From assembly GCA_016710365.1 (NCBI GenBank), contig JADJVW010000063.1:1-64000 (forward strand): a stretch of 64,000 nucleotides of DNA, in the 5' to 3' direction. The notes under the pieces were generated by a model. The model searched no databases. It was not told the origin of the DNA and worked only from the letters and a program-made list of their open reading frames with translations. Below are positions 24,196 through 33,098 of this stretch, piece after piece. The position numbers and the translations under genes are program-made. The stretch comes from Candidatus Caldilinea saccharophila (GTDB taxonomy: Bacteria > Chloroflexota > Anaerolineae > Caldilineales > Caldilineaceae). Positions within the stretch are counted from its first letter, which is position 1, and every line of letters starts with the position of its first letter.

Positions 24196-25272
24196 TTAGC
24201 TTAAACGAATGCGCGGGTCCAAGACTGCATAAGAGAGATCGACCAGCAGATTGACGAACACGTAGATAAAGGCGATGACGAGCGTAAAGCCCTGGATCAC
24301 GATGTAATCACGCGAGGTGATGGCGTCGAAGAGGGTGCGCCCTACACCGGTCAGGCCGAAGATCGTCTCGGTCAGCACTGCGCCGCTGAGCAGGCCGCCA
24401 AGCGACAGACCCACCACCGTCACGACCGGCAGCAGTGAATTGCGCATGGCGTGGCGAAAGACCACGTGACGCTCGTTGAGACCCTTGGAACGCGCCGTGC
24501 GCATATAGTCCAGCGTCATCACTTCCAACAGGCTCGAACGGGTCATGCGCGCGATGATCGACATCGGCACGGTCGCCAGGACGATGACCGGCAAGATCAG
24601 ATGGCGGGCGGCGTCGCCGGCGACTTTCCAGTTGAGCGTCAAGATGCCATTGACGATATACATCTGCGACAGAAAATCGAGCAGTGTGCGTGGCGGGCCG
24701 CTCAAATTCTCCATCCCCCACGCTTCTGGGATGGTTTGCACGATCAGGCCAGGCTGCAATCTGCCGGAAGGCGGCAGTGCAAACGGCGTATCCTTGAACG
24801 CCACAGCAAAGAGATAGGCGGCCAACAACCCCAACACAAAAATAGGCACCGAGACGCCCAGGTTGGCAAAGATCATGGTGATGGCGTCGATGGGGGAATT
24901 CTGCCAATAAGCGGCCACCACTCCTAATGTCATACCGACAATAGTGGCGACGAGCAGCGAAAGCAGCGCCAACTCGATGGTGACCGGCAGCCGTTCCATC
25001 AACATGTCGGTGACGGGCCGGCCAAAGCGCAGCGACTCTCCCAGATCTCCCGTCACCGCGCGCCCAAAGTAGTACACAAATTGCACGGGAATAGGTTGGT
25101 TCAAGCCTGTGCGCTCGATAAAAGCATCACAGACGGCTTTGGTGGCTTTTTCGCCCAACATGGCGCGACAGGGGTCGCCTGGAATCAAGCGGCTCAGCAA
25201 GAAGGTCAGGAAGAGGATCCCGATCATGACCGGGATGGCAAGCACAATGCGCCGAAGAATGTATGCGATCAC
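24196..25272 (-). CDS. Peptide/nickel-type ABC transporter permease (DppB-like), module 2
   Basis: A 358-residue permease beginning MIAYILRRIVLAIPVMIGILFLTFLLSRLIPGDPC, the standard DppB N-terminus. The EAA loop is LDYMRTARSKGLNERHVVFRHAMRNSLLPVVTVVG and the C-terminus AFIYVFVNLLVDLSYAVLDPRIRLS. It is transcribed between the binding protein (stop 25374) and the DppC-like gene, completing a B-C permease pair. Confidence 0.93.
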   Translation of the reverse strand: MIAYILRRIVLAIPVMIGILFLTFLLSRLIPGDPCRAMLGEKATKAVCDAFIERTGLNQPIPVQFVYYFGRAVTGDLGESLRFGRPVTDMLMERLPVTIELALLSLLVATIVGMTLGVVAAYWQNSPIDAITMIFANLGVSVPIFVLGLLAAYLFAVAFKDTPFALPPSGRLQPGLIVQTIPEAWGMENLSGPPRTLLDFLSQMYIVNGILTLNWKVAGDAARHLILPVIVLATVPMSIIARMTRSSLLEVMTLDYMRTARSKGLNERHVVFRHAMRNSLLPVVTVVGLSLGGLLSGAVLTETIFGLTGVGRTLFDAITSRDYIVIQGFTLVIAFIYVFVNLLVDLSYAVLDPRIRLS

Positions 25273-25373
25273 GACTTTTCAATCCGAATCATACTTTGCT
25301 TAAAACCAGGCCGGCCAGATAGAGGATTGGGCGGCAATTGCCGCCCAATCCTTCATTCCCGCTAGAATTAACT

Positions 25374-27080
25374 CTACTCCGTGGCCGGTGCGTTCAACAG
25401 ACCGTTGAAGAGCGACGAGAAGTAGCTGAATTGGCCGGAATTTCCAACGTGAAGCGGATGGGAGGCGTCCCACTGCACCGCGTAGGAAAGCACGACATCG
25501 TTGGCATCCAGCGTGGCGCCATTGTGGAACGTGACGCCGTCACGCAGCGTGAAGGTCCACTCCGTCAGATCTTCGTTGGCCGACCACTCGGTCGCCAGCG
25601 ACGGGATTACAGCGACGGTGCCTGGTTCATAGGCCAACAGCGACTGCATTATCTGCTCGCAGGCGCGCAGTGTTTCGCCGTCGGTCTCGTCGGCGCAGTA
25701 GAGGCCGATCGGCTCAGCGTTCTGCATCCAGACCATTGCTTCGCGGCCGCCGGGGTTCATGAGCGCAAACTGTTCGGCGCCGATATCCGACGCATACGCA
25801 CCTTCGACATCCGCTTTGAAGGCGGCGGCATTGCCGCCGTGCGCCACCGGGATCATGGGCACGTGCTGCTTGATCAGCTCGTTGGCCGTATCGTAGAAGG
25901 GTTGGCGCTCTTCCGGCGTGGCTTTGGTCGAGCCTTCCTTCAGTGCGTCCCAGAGGTCAGGGAACCCTGCGCCAAACTGCGCGGAGGCGCCAGGGCCAAA
26001 GTGATAGTCCAGGAAGTTGGTGGCGTCCGGGTAATCCGCGCCCCAGCCCAGCATGTGGAAGCCGTCGATCTCGCCGTCGTTTGCCGCGGTCAGGAAGGAG
26101 CCGGATTCCATCACGACGATCTCGGCTTCGACGCCGAGGTCGGCCAACTGCGCCTGGATGTCCTGGGCGACGATGCCCGGGTTGGGCAGGTAACCGCGCA
26201 CCACGTCACGATAGGTGATGGTCGTCTTGAAACCGGGCAGCACGCCTTCTTCTTCCAGAATTTTCTTGGCTTCGTCTGGGTTGTAATCGTACCAGGTCTG
26301 GCCTTGGCTGTAGCCAAAGATGGAAGGCGGCATGAACTGCGTCGCCAGAGAGGAGCCTGGTGGATAGAAGTTGTCGATCAGGCGCTGGCGGTCGATGCCC
26401 ATGGCGAAGGCCTGACGCACGCGTTCGTTGTCGAAGGGCGGGAATTTGTTATTCATGCCCAGATAGAAGACATTCGTGCCGCTGCGCAGCGCCAGTTGCA
26501 GATTTGCATCATCTTCAATGGTCGTAAAGTCATCGGCGCCGACGCCGTCAATGCCATCGACCGTGCCCGCCTGCAGCTCGACCAGGCGTTGCGCGCTTTC
26601 CGCGCCCCAGCGGAAGACTACGGTGGCCGGGATGGCCTTTTCGCCCCAGAAGTTTTCGTTGCGCTGGAAGATCATCTGGTCGCCGCGGCGCCACTCGGCC
26701 AGCGTGTAGGGGCCGGTGCCATTGGGATTCTCAATCAGGTCGCCGCCGCCGCCGGTGGCTTCCAGGTAGTCGGCGTCGTTGATGGCAAAGGCGGAAAAGG
26801 CCACTTTGGCCGGGAACGCCACATCCGGGTAGCAGAGCGTAAACTTGACGGTCTGCTCGTCCACCGCTTCCATGGATTTGAACAGACCGCCGTAATCGCA
26901 GTTTTCGGCTGCATAGACCATCGGTTCAAATGGACCGGCCGGCGCGGCTTCAGCCGCCGCTTCTGTTGCGGCCGGCTCTTCGGAGGTGGCGCCAGATGGA
27001 CTTGCCGGGGCGGCGCAGCCGCCGATGACAAGACCCAGGATGAGCAACACGCTCAATAGGAGCATTCGCTTGCGCGTCAT
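25374..27080 (-). CDS. Family-5 solute-binding lipoprotein of peptide ABC module 2
   Basis: A 568-residue extracellular SBP_bac_5 protein. The lipobox VIGGC gives an acylated Cys22, followed by an Ala/Glu/Pro linker (about 23-48). The mature protein carries LTEWTFTLRDGVTFHNGATLDANDVVLSYAV near its C-terminal half, normally an N-terminal-half motif, while the N-terminal half starts with YAAENCDYGGLFKSMEAVDEQTVKFTLCYPD and YTLAEWRRGDQMIFQRNENFWG. The order of these segments looks rearranged compared with the usual family order. A GGAGATCCC site precedes the ATG at 27080. Ligand unknown; oligopeptides, sugars and nickel are all bound by this family. Confidence 0.88.
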   Translation of the reverse strand: MTRKRMLLLSVLLILGLVIGGCAAPASPSGATSEEPAATEAAAEAAPAGPFEPMVYAAENCDYGGLFKSMEAVDEQTVKFTLCYPDVAFPAKVAFSAFAINDADYLEATGGGGDLIENPNGTGPYTLAEWRRGDQMIFQRNENFWGEKAIPATVVFRWGAESAQRLVELQAGTVDGIDGVGADDFTTIEDDANLQLALRSGTNVFYLGMNNKFPPFDNERVRQAFAMGIDRQRLIDNFYPPGSSLATQFMPPSIFGYSQGQTWYDYNPDEAKKILEEEGVLPGFKTTITYRDVVRGYLPNPGIVAQDIQAQLADLGVEAEIVVMESGSFLTAANDGEIDGFHMLGWGADYPDATNFLDYHFGPGASAQFGAGFPDLWDALKEGSTKATPEERQPFYDTANELIKQHVPMIPVAHGGNAAAFKADVEGAYASDIGAEQFALMNPGGREAMVWMQNAEPIGLYCADETDGETLRACEQIMQSLLAYEPGTVAVIPSLATEWSANEDLTEWTFTLRDGVTFHNGATLDANDVVLSYAVQWDASHPLHVGNSGQFSYFSSLFNGLLNAPATE

Positions 27081-27237
27081 TGGGATCTCCTTTCAGAGTT
27101 GGTTGGGTTGTGGAAATATCATTCGAGCGGCATGAGGATCATACCGAACTTTAGAGCTATACAATACTGGAAAATAGACGCTCTGGCAAATCACCCGCAC
27201 GATTGCCGTCTTATGTCAGGCGCATGATGCGGTGGCG

Positions 27238-28164
27238 TTATTGCCGTTGACGCGGATCCAGTGCATCGCGCAGGCCATCCCCCATGAAGTTGATGGCGAG
27301 AATGGTCAGCGAGATCAACAAGCCGGGGAAAAAGGAGATCCAGGGCATGGTCGTCAGGAAATCCTTGCCTTCGTAGAGCAGCCGCCCCCACGTTGGCACA
27401 TCCGACGGGAAGCCCAAGCCTAAAAACGAAAGCGTGGACTCGGTAAGGATGGCAGCCGCGACCTCCAGCGTGGCCGCGACAATGATGGAGCCAAAGACGT
27501 TGGGCAGAATGTGGCGCATCATGATGCTGTTGTCGCGTGCGCCGACGTTGACGGCTGCTTCGACGTATTCCTTGCGCTTGATCGATAGCACCGAGCCGCG
27601 CACAATGCGCGAGGTTGGCATCCACCCAAACATACCGATGACGGTGACCACCAGCAAGAAGGCGCCTAGTTCCTGGCCGAGACTTCTCCGCAGTGTATCC
27701 TGAAGCAGGCTGCTGATGACCAGGAGCAGGGGCAACTGCGGCAGGGCAAACATCATATCGGTAAAACGCATCAACAAATTATCAAGACGCGGCACAAAAC
27801 CGGACAACAGACCCACGGTTGTGCCAAAGGTCATGGCGATAAGCATGGCCGCAAACCCCACCGCCAGCGAGATGCGTCCACCGTAGAGGTTGCGTGCGAA
27901 TAGATCGCGGCCAAGATCGTCAGTGCCAAAGGGATGGGCGGACGAAGGCGCCTCACCGGACGCCATGATGTCGATGTACTTTGGATCCACGCGATAAATG
28001 TACGGGCCGGCCACGACCGCGAGAATGAGGGCGACAAGCACGATCAAGCCAAAGACGGCAAGCCGGTTGCGCCGGAATTGAATCCAGGCGTCCCCCCATA
28101 ACGTGCGGTGCTTGCGTTGTACAACTTTGCCGGTAAGCGTCGGTGAGGCTGTTGTGGCTGTCAT
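27238..28164 (-). CDS. Peptide/nickel-type ABC transporter permease (DppC-like), module 1
   Basis: A 308-residue permease paralogous to 23230-24174. It has the N-terminal RKHRTLWGDAWIQFRRNRLAVFGLIVLVALIL segment, the loop SIKRKEYVEAAVNVGARDNSIMMRHILPNVFGS and the C-terminus LAINFMGDGLRDALDPRQRQ. It directly follows the module-1 DppB-like gene by 24 bases. Downstream, 157 bases separate it from the module-2 binding protein. Confidence 0.93.
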   Translation of the reverse strand: MTATTASPTLTGKVVQRKHRTLWGDAWIQFRRNRLAVFGLIVLVALILAVVAGPYIYRVDPKYIDIMASGEAPSSAHPFGTDDLGRDLFARNLYGGRISLAVGFAAMLIAMTFGTTVGLLSGFVPRLDNLLMRFTDMMFALPQLPLLLVISSLLQDTLRRSLGQELGAFLLVVTVIGMFGWMPTSRIVRGSVLSIKRKEYVEAAVNVGARDNSIMMRHILPNVFGSIIVAATLEVAAAILTESTLSFLGLGFPSDVPTWGRLLYEGKDFLTTMPWISFFPGLLISLTILAINFMGDGLRDALDPRQRQ

Positions 28165-28188
28165 ACTGATGCAGACCCCTTCAGGATA

Positions 28189-29202
28189 TTAAAACCGAAT
28201 ACGCGGATCGAGCACGCCGTACAGCACATCGGCGATGAGGTTAAAGAAGACCACCAGCACGGCAAAAATAAAGAGCGTTGTCTGGACAACCGGCACGTCG
28301 TTGCTCTGGATCGCCAGGATCAGCAGCGCGCCTAGCCCGTTGACGCGGAAAATCTGCTCGGTAATGATAGCGCCGCCGAAAATGCCGGGAATCCCCAGCG
28401 CGACCAGCGTCACCACCGGGATCAGGCTGTTGCGCACGACATGACGCATAACAACAACCTGCTCGTTGAGTCCTTTGGCGCGCGCAGTGCGGACGTAATC
28501 CTGTTTGAAGTTTTCGAGCGCGGCCGACCGTGTAAAACGATTGATCGCCGCCATCTGGAAGAAGGTGAGCACAAATACCGGCAACACCAACTGTCTGATC
28601 TGCTGAGCAAAGGTGGACCAACTGTTGACCACCAGCGTCGTGTTATAAATGGTAGGGAACCAGCCAAGCCAGACGCCAAAGACCAGGATGACCAGAAGAC
28701 CTGTAAAAAAAGTGGGGAGGGAAAACCCGATCACCGAGATCACACTGTTGATCTGGTCGAAGAGGCGATTATGGTGATAGGCGCCCAAAACACCCAGCGG
28801 CACCGCGATCACGACGGAGAGCAGGTAGGACAGGCCAACCACCCACAGCGTCTGCGGCAGGCGTTGCAAAATCAGATCGATGACAGGGACGCCGCGGCTC
28901 GTCCAGGAAACAATGCGGAGACGATTCTCCGAGTCGCCAATTTGCAGACCAGTCAACTTTTCCACCGCCGCAGTAGGCTCGACAATGAAAAACTGGTTCA
29001 TCCATTTCAAGTAGCGGATGTGAACGGGCTGGTCGAGACCGAGAGATTCGCGAATACGGACGCGCACTTCTTGGGGGATGCTCAATGGGAGGTTAGCCGA
29101 AGGGTCGCCAGGCGCCAGATCCAGCAGCAGAAAAATGATCAGACTGATGAACAATAACGTCGGGATGGCCGTCAGCACACGCCGGAAAACATACTGGCCC
29201 AT
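28189..29202 (-). CDS. Peptide/nickel-type ABC transporter permease (DppB-like), module 1
   Basis: A 337-residue permease starting MGQYVFRRVLTAIPTLLFISLIIFLLLDLAPGDPSANL. The EAA-like loop is FKQDYVRTARAKGLNEQVVVMRHVVRNSLIPVVTLVALGIPG and the C-terminus ends VLYGVLDPRIRF. A longer first periplasmic loop (about residues 75-105) distinguishes it from the module-2 paralogue. It is separated from its binding protein by a 304-bp gap holding two inverted repeats. Confidence 0.93.
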   Translation of the reverse strand: MGQYVFRRVLTAIPTLLFISLIIFLLLDLAPGDPSANLPLSIPQEVRVRIRESLGLDQPVHIRYLKWMNQFFIVEPTAAVEKLTGLQIGDSENRLRIVSWTSRGVPVIDLILQRLPQTLWVVGLSYLLSVVIAVPLGVLGAYHHNRLFDQINSVISVIGFSLPTFFTGLLVILVFGVWLGWFPTIYNTTLVVNSWSTFAQQIRQLVLPVFVLTFFQMAAINRFTRSAALENFKQDYVRTARAKGLNEQVVVMRHVVRNSLIPVVTLVALGIPGIFGGAIITEQIFRVNGLGALLILAIQSNDVPVVQTTLFIFAVLVVFFNLIADVLYGVLDPRIRF

Positions 29203-29256
29203 AGCAGTTCCCTCATAGATACGTAACCTGGAGATTGGTCGTTTAAGCCGGAAGGG

Positions 29257-29300
29257 AAACTCAGGGGCTGCACCAGGCCGTCAGTGCAGCCCCTGAGTTT
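29257..29300 (-). terminator. 17-bp perfect hairpin between the oppA-like and dppB-like genes
   Basis: Arms 29257-29273 and 29284-29300 (AAACTCAGGGGCTGCAC and its complement) pair perfectly around a 10-base loop. It could attenuate read-through from the binding-protein gene into the permease genes; the stem-end T-run (GAGTTT) is short. Confidence 0.55.
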
Positions 29301-29319
29301 ATCATCGTGCTGGGCGCTA

Positions 29320-29482
29320 GAAAACCGAGTTTCCTTACTTAACGAAACTCACACAAAACCACCAAGAGCACAAAGGACGCTAGCTTTAACTTTGTGTCTC
29401 TGTGTGAGGCAAAGTCGTGAACTACTGAGTTTCTGTTGTGTGGCAAATCGCCTGAAGCTGAAGCTCCAGAAACTCGGTTTTC
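29320..29482. repeat. Inverted-repeat element with 14-bp ends (GAAAACCGAGTTTC)
   Basis: GAAAACCGAGTTTC (29320-29333) is the perfect reverse complement of GAAACTCGGTTTTC (29469-29482). The interior holds a second weaker inverted pair built from short words (CACACAAAACCACCAAGAGC against CTTTGTGTCTCTGTGTGAG). It accounts for most of the 304-bp gap, and no gene is seen in it. Confidence 0.6.
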
Positions 29483-29506
29483 AAAGGCGCCTTTCTGCCG
29501 AACAGG

Positions 29507-31323
29507 TCACCGCGCCCGGCTCCAATTTTCGATGTTCCATTCCTCCGTCTCAAAGCCACCCAACTCTACACCTTGCAGAGTGTTGGCGTGTGCAGAGACA
29601 GAAGCACGGAAGACCAGCGGCAGATTCACGTAGTCTCGAGCTATCATGTCGTTCAACTGGTGCACCAGGTCGATGCGAGCATCTGGGTCGGCGGTCGCGG
29701 CCAGCTCGCCCCACAGCGCATCAAAATCGGCATTACACCAGCGCTCGATATTTTCACCACCCCAGGCATTGCTGCTGTTGGCAATGTTGACGCCGTTTTC
29801 GGTGAGGCAGCGCCAACCGCCCAGGTAAGCCTGCGGATTGGGGCTGTCGTTGCCGTTGGTGAACATCTGCACGTCGCTGTAGAACTTGGCCAGAGAATCG
29901 GCGTTGTCGGTCGGGCCGAAGAAGACGCCGGCATCGATGTTTTTCAGTTCCGTCGCCACCCCGATCTCACCCCACCACTGTTGGATAAGCGCCTGGGTTT
30001 TCTGGCGCACGGCGTTGGTCGAGGTCTGATAGAGCACGCGCAGTTCGACGCCATCTTTCTCGCGCACGTTGTCACCATTGCTGTCCACCCACCCGGCGCC
30101 CTCAAGCAGCGCCTGAGCGCCGGCGATGTCCTGGGTCAAACAGCCGTCGTTCGCCGTCGTTACATAGAGTTCAGGGCCAGAAACAATATTGCAGGTGGGT
30201 TTGCCGCCCGCACCGTACAACTGTTCGGCGATGATCGTGCGGTCGATCGCCATTGACAGCGCCTGGCGCACAGCCGGGTCAGCCAGGAACGGGTGCGGGT
30301 TCGGTTCGGCCTCCGACCATTCGGAGCGTGCGTCGCCCAATGCGGGGTCCGGGTTGGTGAAGTTGATCAAAATACGCTCGACATTGCCACCAAAGGCGGC
30401 GACGACCGTACCCATGCCCTTCGCTGCCATTTCGTTGAGGATGTCCGGTGGAATCTGCAGGTTCCACGCATAGTCGGCCTCGCCGGTCTCGAGTACAGCG
30501 CGCGCGGCCGACTCGGCGTCGCCGCCGCCCTTCATTACAACTTCGGCAAAGTGAGGCTGATTCTCAAAGCGATAGGTTGGGTTTACTTCATAAACAACGA
30601 CGTCGTTGGCGCGGAAATCTTTCACCTTGTAGGGGCCGGTGCCGATCGGGAAGCTGTTGGCCTCGGCGCAGGTGGCGGCGGCCGCGCCGACGCAGTTCTC
30701 AAACTGCGCTTTCTGCAGGACAGGCGACAGATAGCCGATGAACGCATAGTACGGGTACGGCTGCGGTGTGGTGAAGGTAATCTTCACTGTACCCGCATCA
30801 ACCGCCTCGACGCTCTCGACGGCCGAGAAGTTGCCAGAGGTGCAGCCCGTTTCCGGGGTGACGCAGTACTGCCAGGTGAAGACAAAGTCATCCGCGGTCA
30901 ACGGTGTGCCGTCCGACCACAAAACGTCGGGAACCAGCTTGTAGGTGATGGTGGTCAGGTCTTCAGAGACGCCGCCATTTTCCACCGTCGGCACTTCCTG
31001 CGCCAACGTCGGGATCAGATTGCCGGCGGGGTCGTATTCGAGCAGGGATTCCAATACCAGCGAACCGGCGTGATAGTCCTTGGTGCCGGTGGACTGGTAA
31101 GGGTTGATGATCGACACGGCCTGCCAATAAAGCAGCGTCAGCGTGCCGTCGGTGCCACGGCCTGGCTCGGCCGGCAAGTCCGACGACGGCGCGGCCGCGG
31201 CGGCGCGCCGTCTGCCCCTGTTGACGGGCCGGCCGCCGGTGCAGCACAGGCGGTGAAGACCATCGCCAGCACGACCAGCAGACCGAACAGATAGAAAGTT
31301 CTCCGGTTTCCTTGGTGTGTCAT
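29507..31323 (-). pseudogene. Family-5 solute-binding lipoprotein of peptide ABC module 1, frameshifted in the linker
   Basis: The signal peptide MTHQGNRRTFYLFGLLVVLAMVFTAC (lipobox Cys26) starts at the ATG at 31323 with GGGAG upstream, but runs out of frame in the Ala/Pro-rich linker. The mature SBP_bac_5 domain continues in another frame from about 31205 (SSDLPAEPGRGTDGTLTLLYWQAVSIINPYQS) to 29507. Adding one base within about 31185-31210, a run of GCGCCGCCGCGGCC, restores one protein of about 605 residues. The rest is intact (LWSDGTPLTADDFVFTWQY, PIGTGPYKVKDF), so a sequence error is the simplest explanation. It heads the operon with the module-1 permeases. Confidence 0.85.
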
Positions 31324-31862
31324 AGTTGCTCCCTTTGTTTGATTCAACATGATATGGGTAGACAGAACACTCTGATGCAACGCATAACTTCACGGGTAGC
31401 GACGCCATCGTCCATGCGACAGACGGCGTCTGCTGGCTGTGTCGGGGGAATATCATCTACATTCACGGGTTGAGCGGCGCCATCGTACACGCTTTCGAGG
31501 CAGTTGTCAAAGCGAGAAAAAATGGCGCCAGCGCCTTTACGCGCAGGGGAAGACGCCGTGAGACGATCTAAACAGAATTCAACTTTTATGTAGAGTCGGC
31601 GGGCGGTTGGGGTGAAGCAGGATGTGCGCAGCGTGAGGGGAGTGCCCTGGCGTCTCGCTTGTCGGTGCACGCTTATCAGCGCACCTGAGCCAACAGAGAG
31701 GGGGATCTCTTGTTGGCTCAATTTTGGCAGGGGCGGCCTGATGGTTCCAAACGTGCTAGATGCGATGCCTACGTGCTGCGGCGCCTGGCTTCCCTATAAT
31801 ACTCAGGAGTAGCGTTCCTGGGTGATGCATGGCGCGGGGAAAACAAAGAGAGCCGCGTCGAG
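31324..31862. other. 539-bp gap without a convincing gene
   Basis: The region separates the oppA-like gene from the rbsB-like gene, both on the minus strand. It holds a hairpin at 31686-31720 and should contain the oppA promoter. A 66-codon plus-strand ORF (31612-31812) crosses that hairpin and has no recognisable features. A TATAAT at 31795-31800 faces plus but has no gene after it. Confidence 0.5.
31686..31720. terminator. Hairpin beyond the rbsB-like gene
   Basis: TGAGCCAACA (31686-31695) pairs with TGTTGGCTCA (31711-31720), with GAGAG/CTCT extending the stem. Only the plus-strand side has a short U-run (ATTTT). It lies about 145 bases past the rbsB stop and could define the 3' end of that minus-strand transcript. 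Confidence 0.4.
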
Positions 31863-32936
31863 TTACGGCTCGTCGGGGAAGTAGTAGCTGGCCGCATTCT
31901 CAGCAGTCACCAATTCCGCGGCCAAAATGATGCGGACGGGCAGTTTCTGCTGGTAGAAGCCAGGCAGCGGAAATTCGCGTGCGCCCATCACGGCCAGCGA
32001 GACGACAGTCGCGCACTGGTCGGGCGGGTAGGTGACGTTGGCGGTGACGAGCGGGTCGCTGCCATCCATGATGGTCTTGATGACGCGCTTGTCCGCGCCG
32101 CCGCCAAGGAACAGCTTGATATCGCTGCGCCCGGATTCCTTGTACGCCTGCATGGCGCCGAGCATCATGTCGTCATCGGCAGTGTAGACCGCGTCGATCT
32201 GGTCATACTTCTGGAGATAGTTCTCCATGACCGACAGCGCCTTCTGCACGTTCCAGTCGCCCGGCTGCGAGTCAATGATCGTGAGTTCCGGGTACTTTTC
32301 CGCCACGGCCTTCATGGCATCGACGCGCACCGTGTTGATCGGCGTGGGGATGCCCTCGATGATCACGACGTTGCCCTTGTAGTCGAGCTGCTTGGCCAGA
32401 TATTCCATGCCGGTGCGCGCGTAGCCTTCGTCATCGTTGGAGAGATAAACGTTGTACACCGGCTTGGTGGTGCCGCGATCCATGACAATGGTGTAGATGC
32501 CGGCCTCGAAAGCCTTTTCGACCACGGAAGTGACGGAGGCATCAAAGGGGAAGACGATCAGCGCATCAATGCCCTGCTGAATCAGATCTTCGATGTCATT
32601 GGCCTGCTTGTTGACATTATCGGCGGTCACAAAGACGAACTCGATGGTCGGGTCCTGGGCTTTCCAGTCGGCCATGCCTTTTTCCGCCCAGTAGATGGCG
32701 CGCGCCATGTAGCCGTGCGTCGCCGACGGCATGGAATAGCCGATCTTCAGCGGTTTGCCCGGTACAACCGGCAGCGCGCCGGGGCCTACGGCAACGGCGT
32801 CGGCGGCTGGCGCCGCAGCAACGGCCTGATCGCCGCCAGTGGCGGCTGGCGCCGCGGCGGGAACCTGCACGGTGCAGCCAGCCAGCAATGCCAGCAACAT
32901 CAACAACGTGAGGGCTACTGTGAATCCTCGTCTCAT
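31863..32936 (-). CDS. Ribose/monosaccharide-type ABC transporter binding lipoprotein
   Basis: A 357-residue Peripla_BP_4 (RbsB-like) protein. The start at 32936 is decided by AGGAGG seven bases upstream; the frame extends 33 codons further without support. Lipobox LLAGC gives Cys21, followed by an Ala-rich linker. The mature core has KIGYSMPSATHGYMARAIYWAEKG, NVNKQANDIEDLIQQGIDALIVFPFD and YTADDDMMLGAMQAYKESGR, the family pattern. It binds a sugar outside the membrane for the RbsC-like permease. A terminator hairpin lies between rbsC and this gene, so it may have its own promoter or depend on read-through. Confidence 0.92.
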   Translation of the reverse strand: MRRGFTVALTLLMLLALLAGCTVQVPAAAPAATGGDQAVAAAPAADAVAVGPGALPVVPGKPLKIGYSMPSATHGYMARAIYWAEKGMADWKAQDPTIEFVFVTADNVNKQANDIEDLIQQGIDALIVFPFDASVTSVVEKAFEAGIYTIVMDRGTTKPVYNVYLSNDDEGYARTGMEYLAKQLDYKGNVVIIEGIPTPINTVRVDAMKAVAEKYPELTIIDSQPGDWNVQKALSVMENYLQKYDQIDAVYTADDDMMLGAMQAYKESGRSDIKLFLGGGADKRVIKTIMDGSDPLVTANVTYPPDQCATVVSLAVMGAREFPLPGFYQQKLPVRIILAAELVTAENAASYYFPDEP

Positions 32937-33041
32937 GATTTTCCTCCTGAAAGGAATATTGGTGACTCCGTACAACCCTGCAACGAGTGAAGACGCTACC
33001 TTCGCGACGCGCAGAGGTTGTTTGGGGAGCACCATACGTTG

Positions 33042-33068
33042 AAAAACGGCTTCTAAAAGAAGGCCGTT
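33042..33068 (-). terminator. Hairpin-plus-T-run between rbsC-like and rbsB-like genes
   Basis: On the minus strand AACGGCCTTCT / AGAAGCCGTT (one bulged C) is followed by TTTTTC. It would end or reduce the rbsA-rbsC transcript before the binding-protein gene. Confidence 0.65.
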
Positions 33069-33098
33069 ACCTACCGATTCGGGCTGTCGACTTGGCGA

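Noticed and set aside
25338..27059. 573-codon plus-strand ORF opposite a family-5 binding protein
   Set aside because: Shadow of 25374-27080; no recognisable domain and no ribosome site.
30293..31294. 333-codon plus-strand ORF opposite the oppA-like gene
   Set aside because: Shadow; low-complexity Arg/Gly composition.
31795..31800. TATAAT on the plus strand
   Set aside because: No matching -35 and no plus-strand gene downstream.
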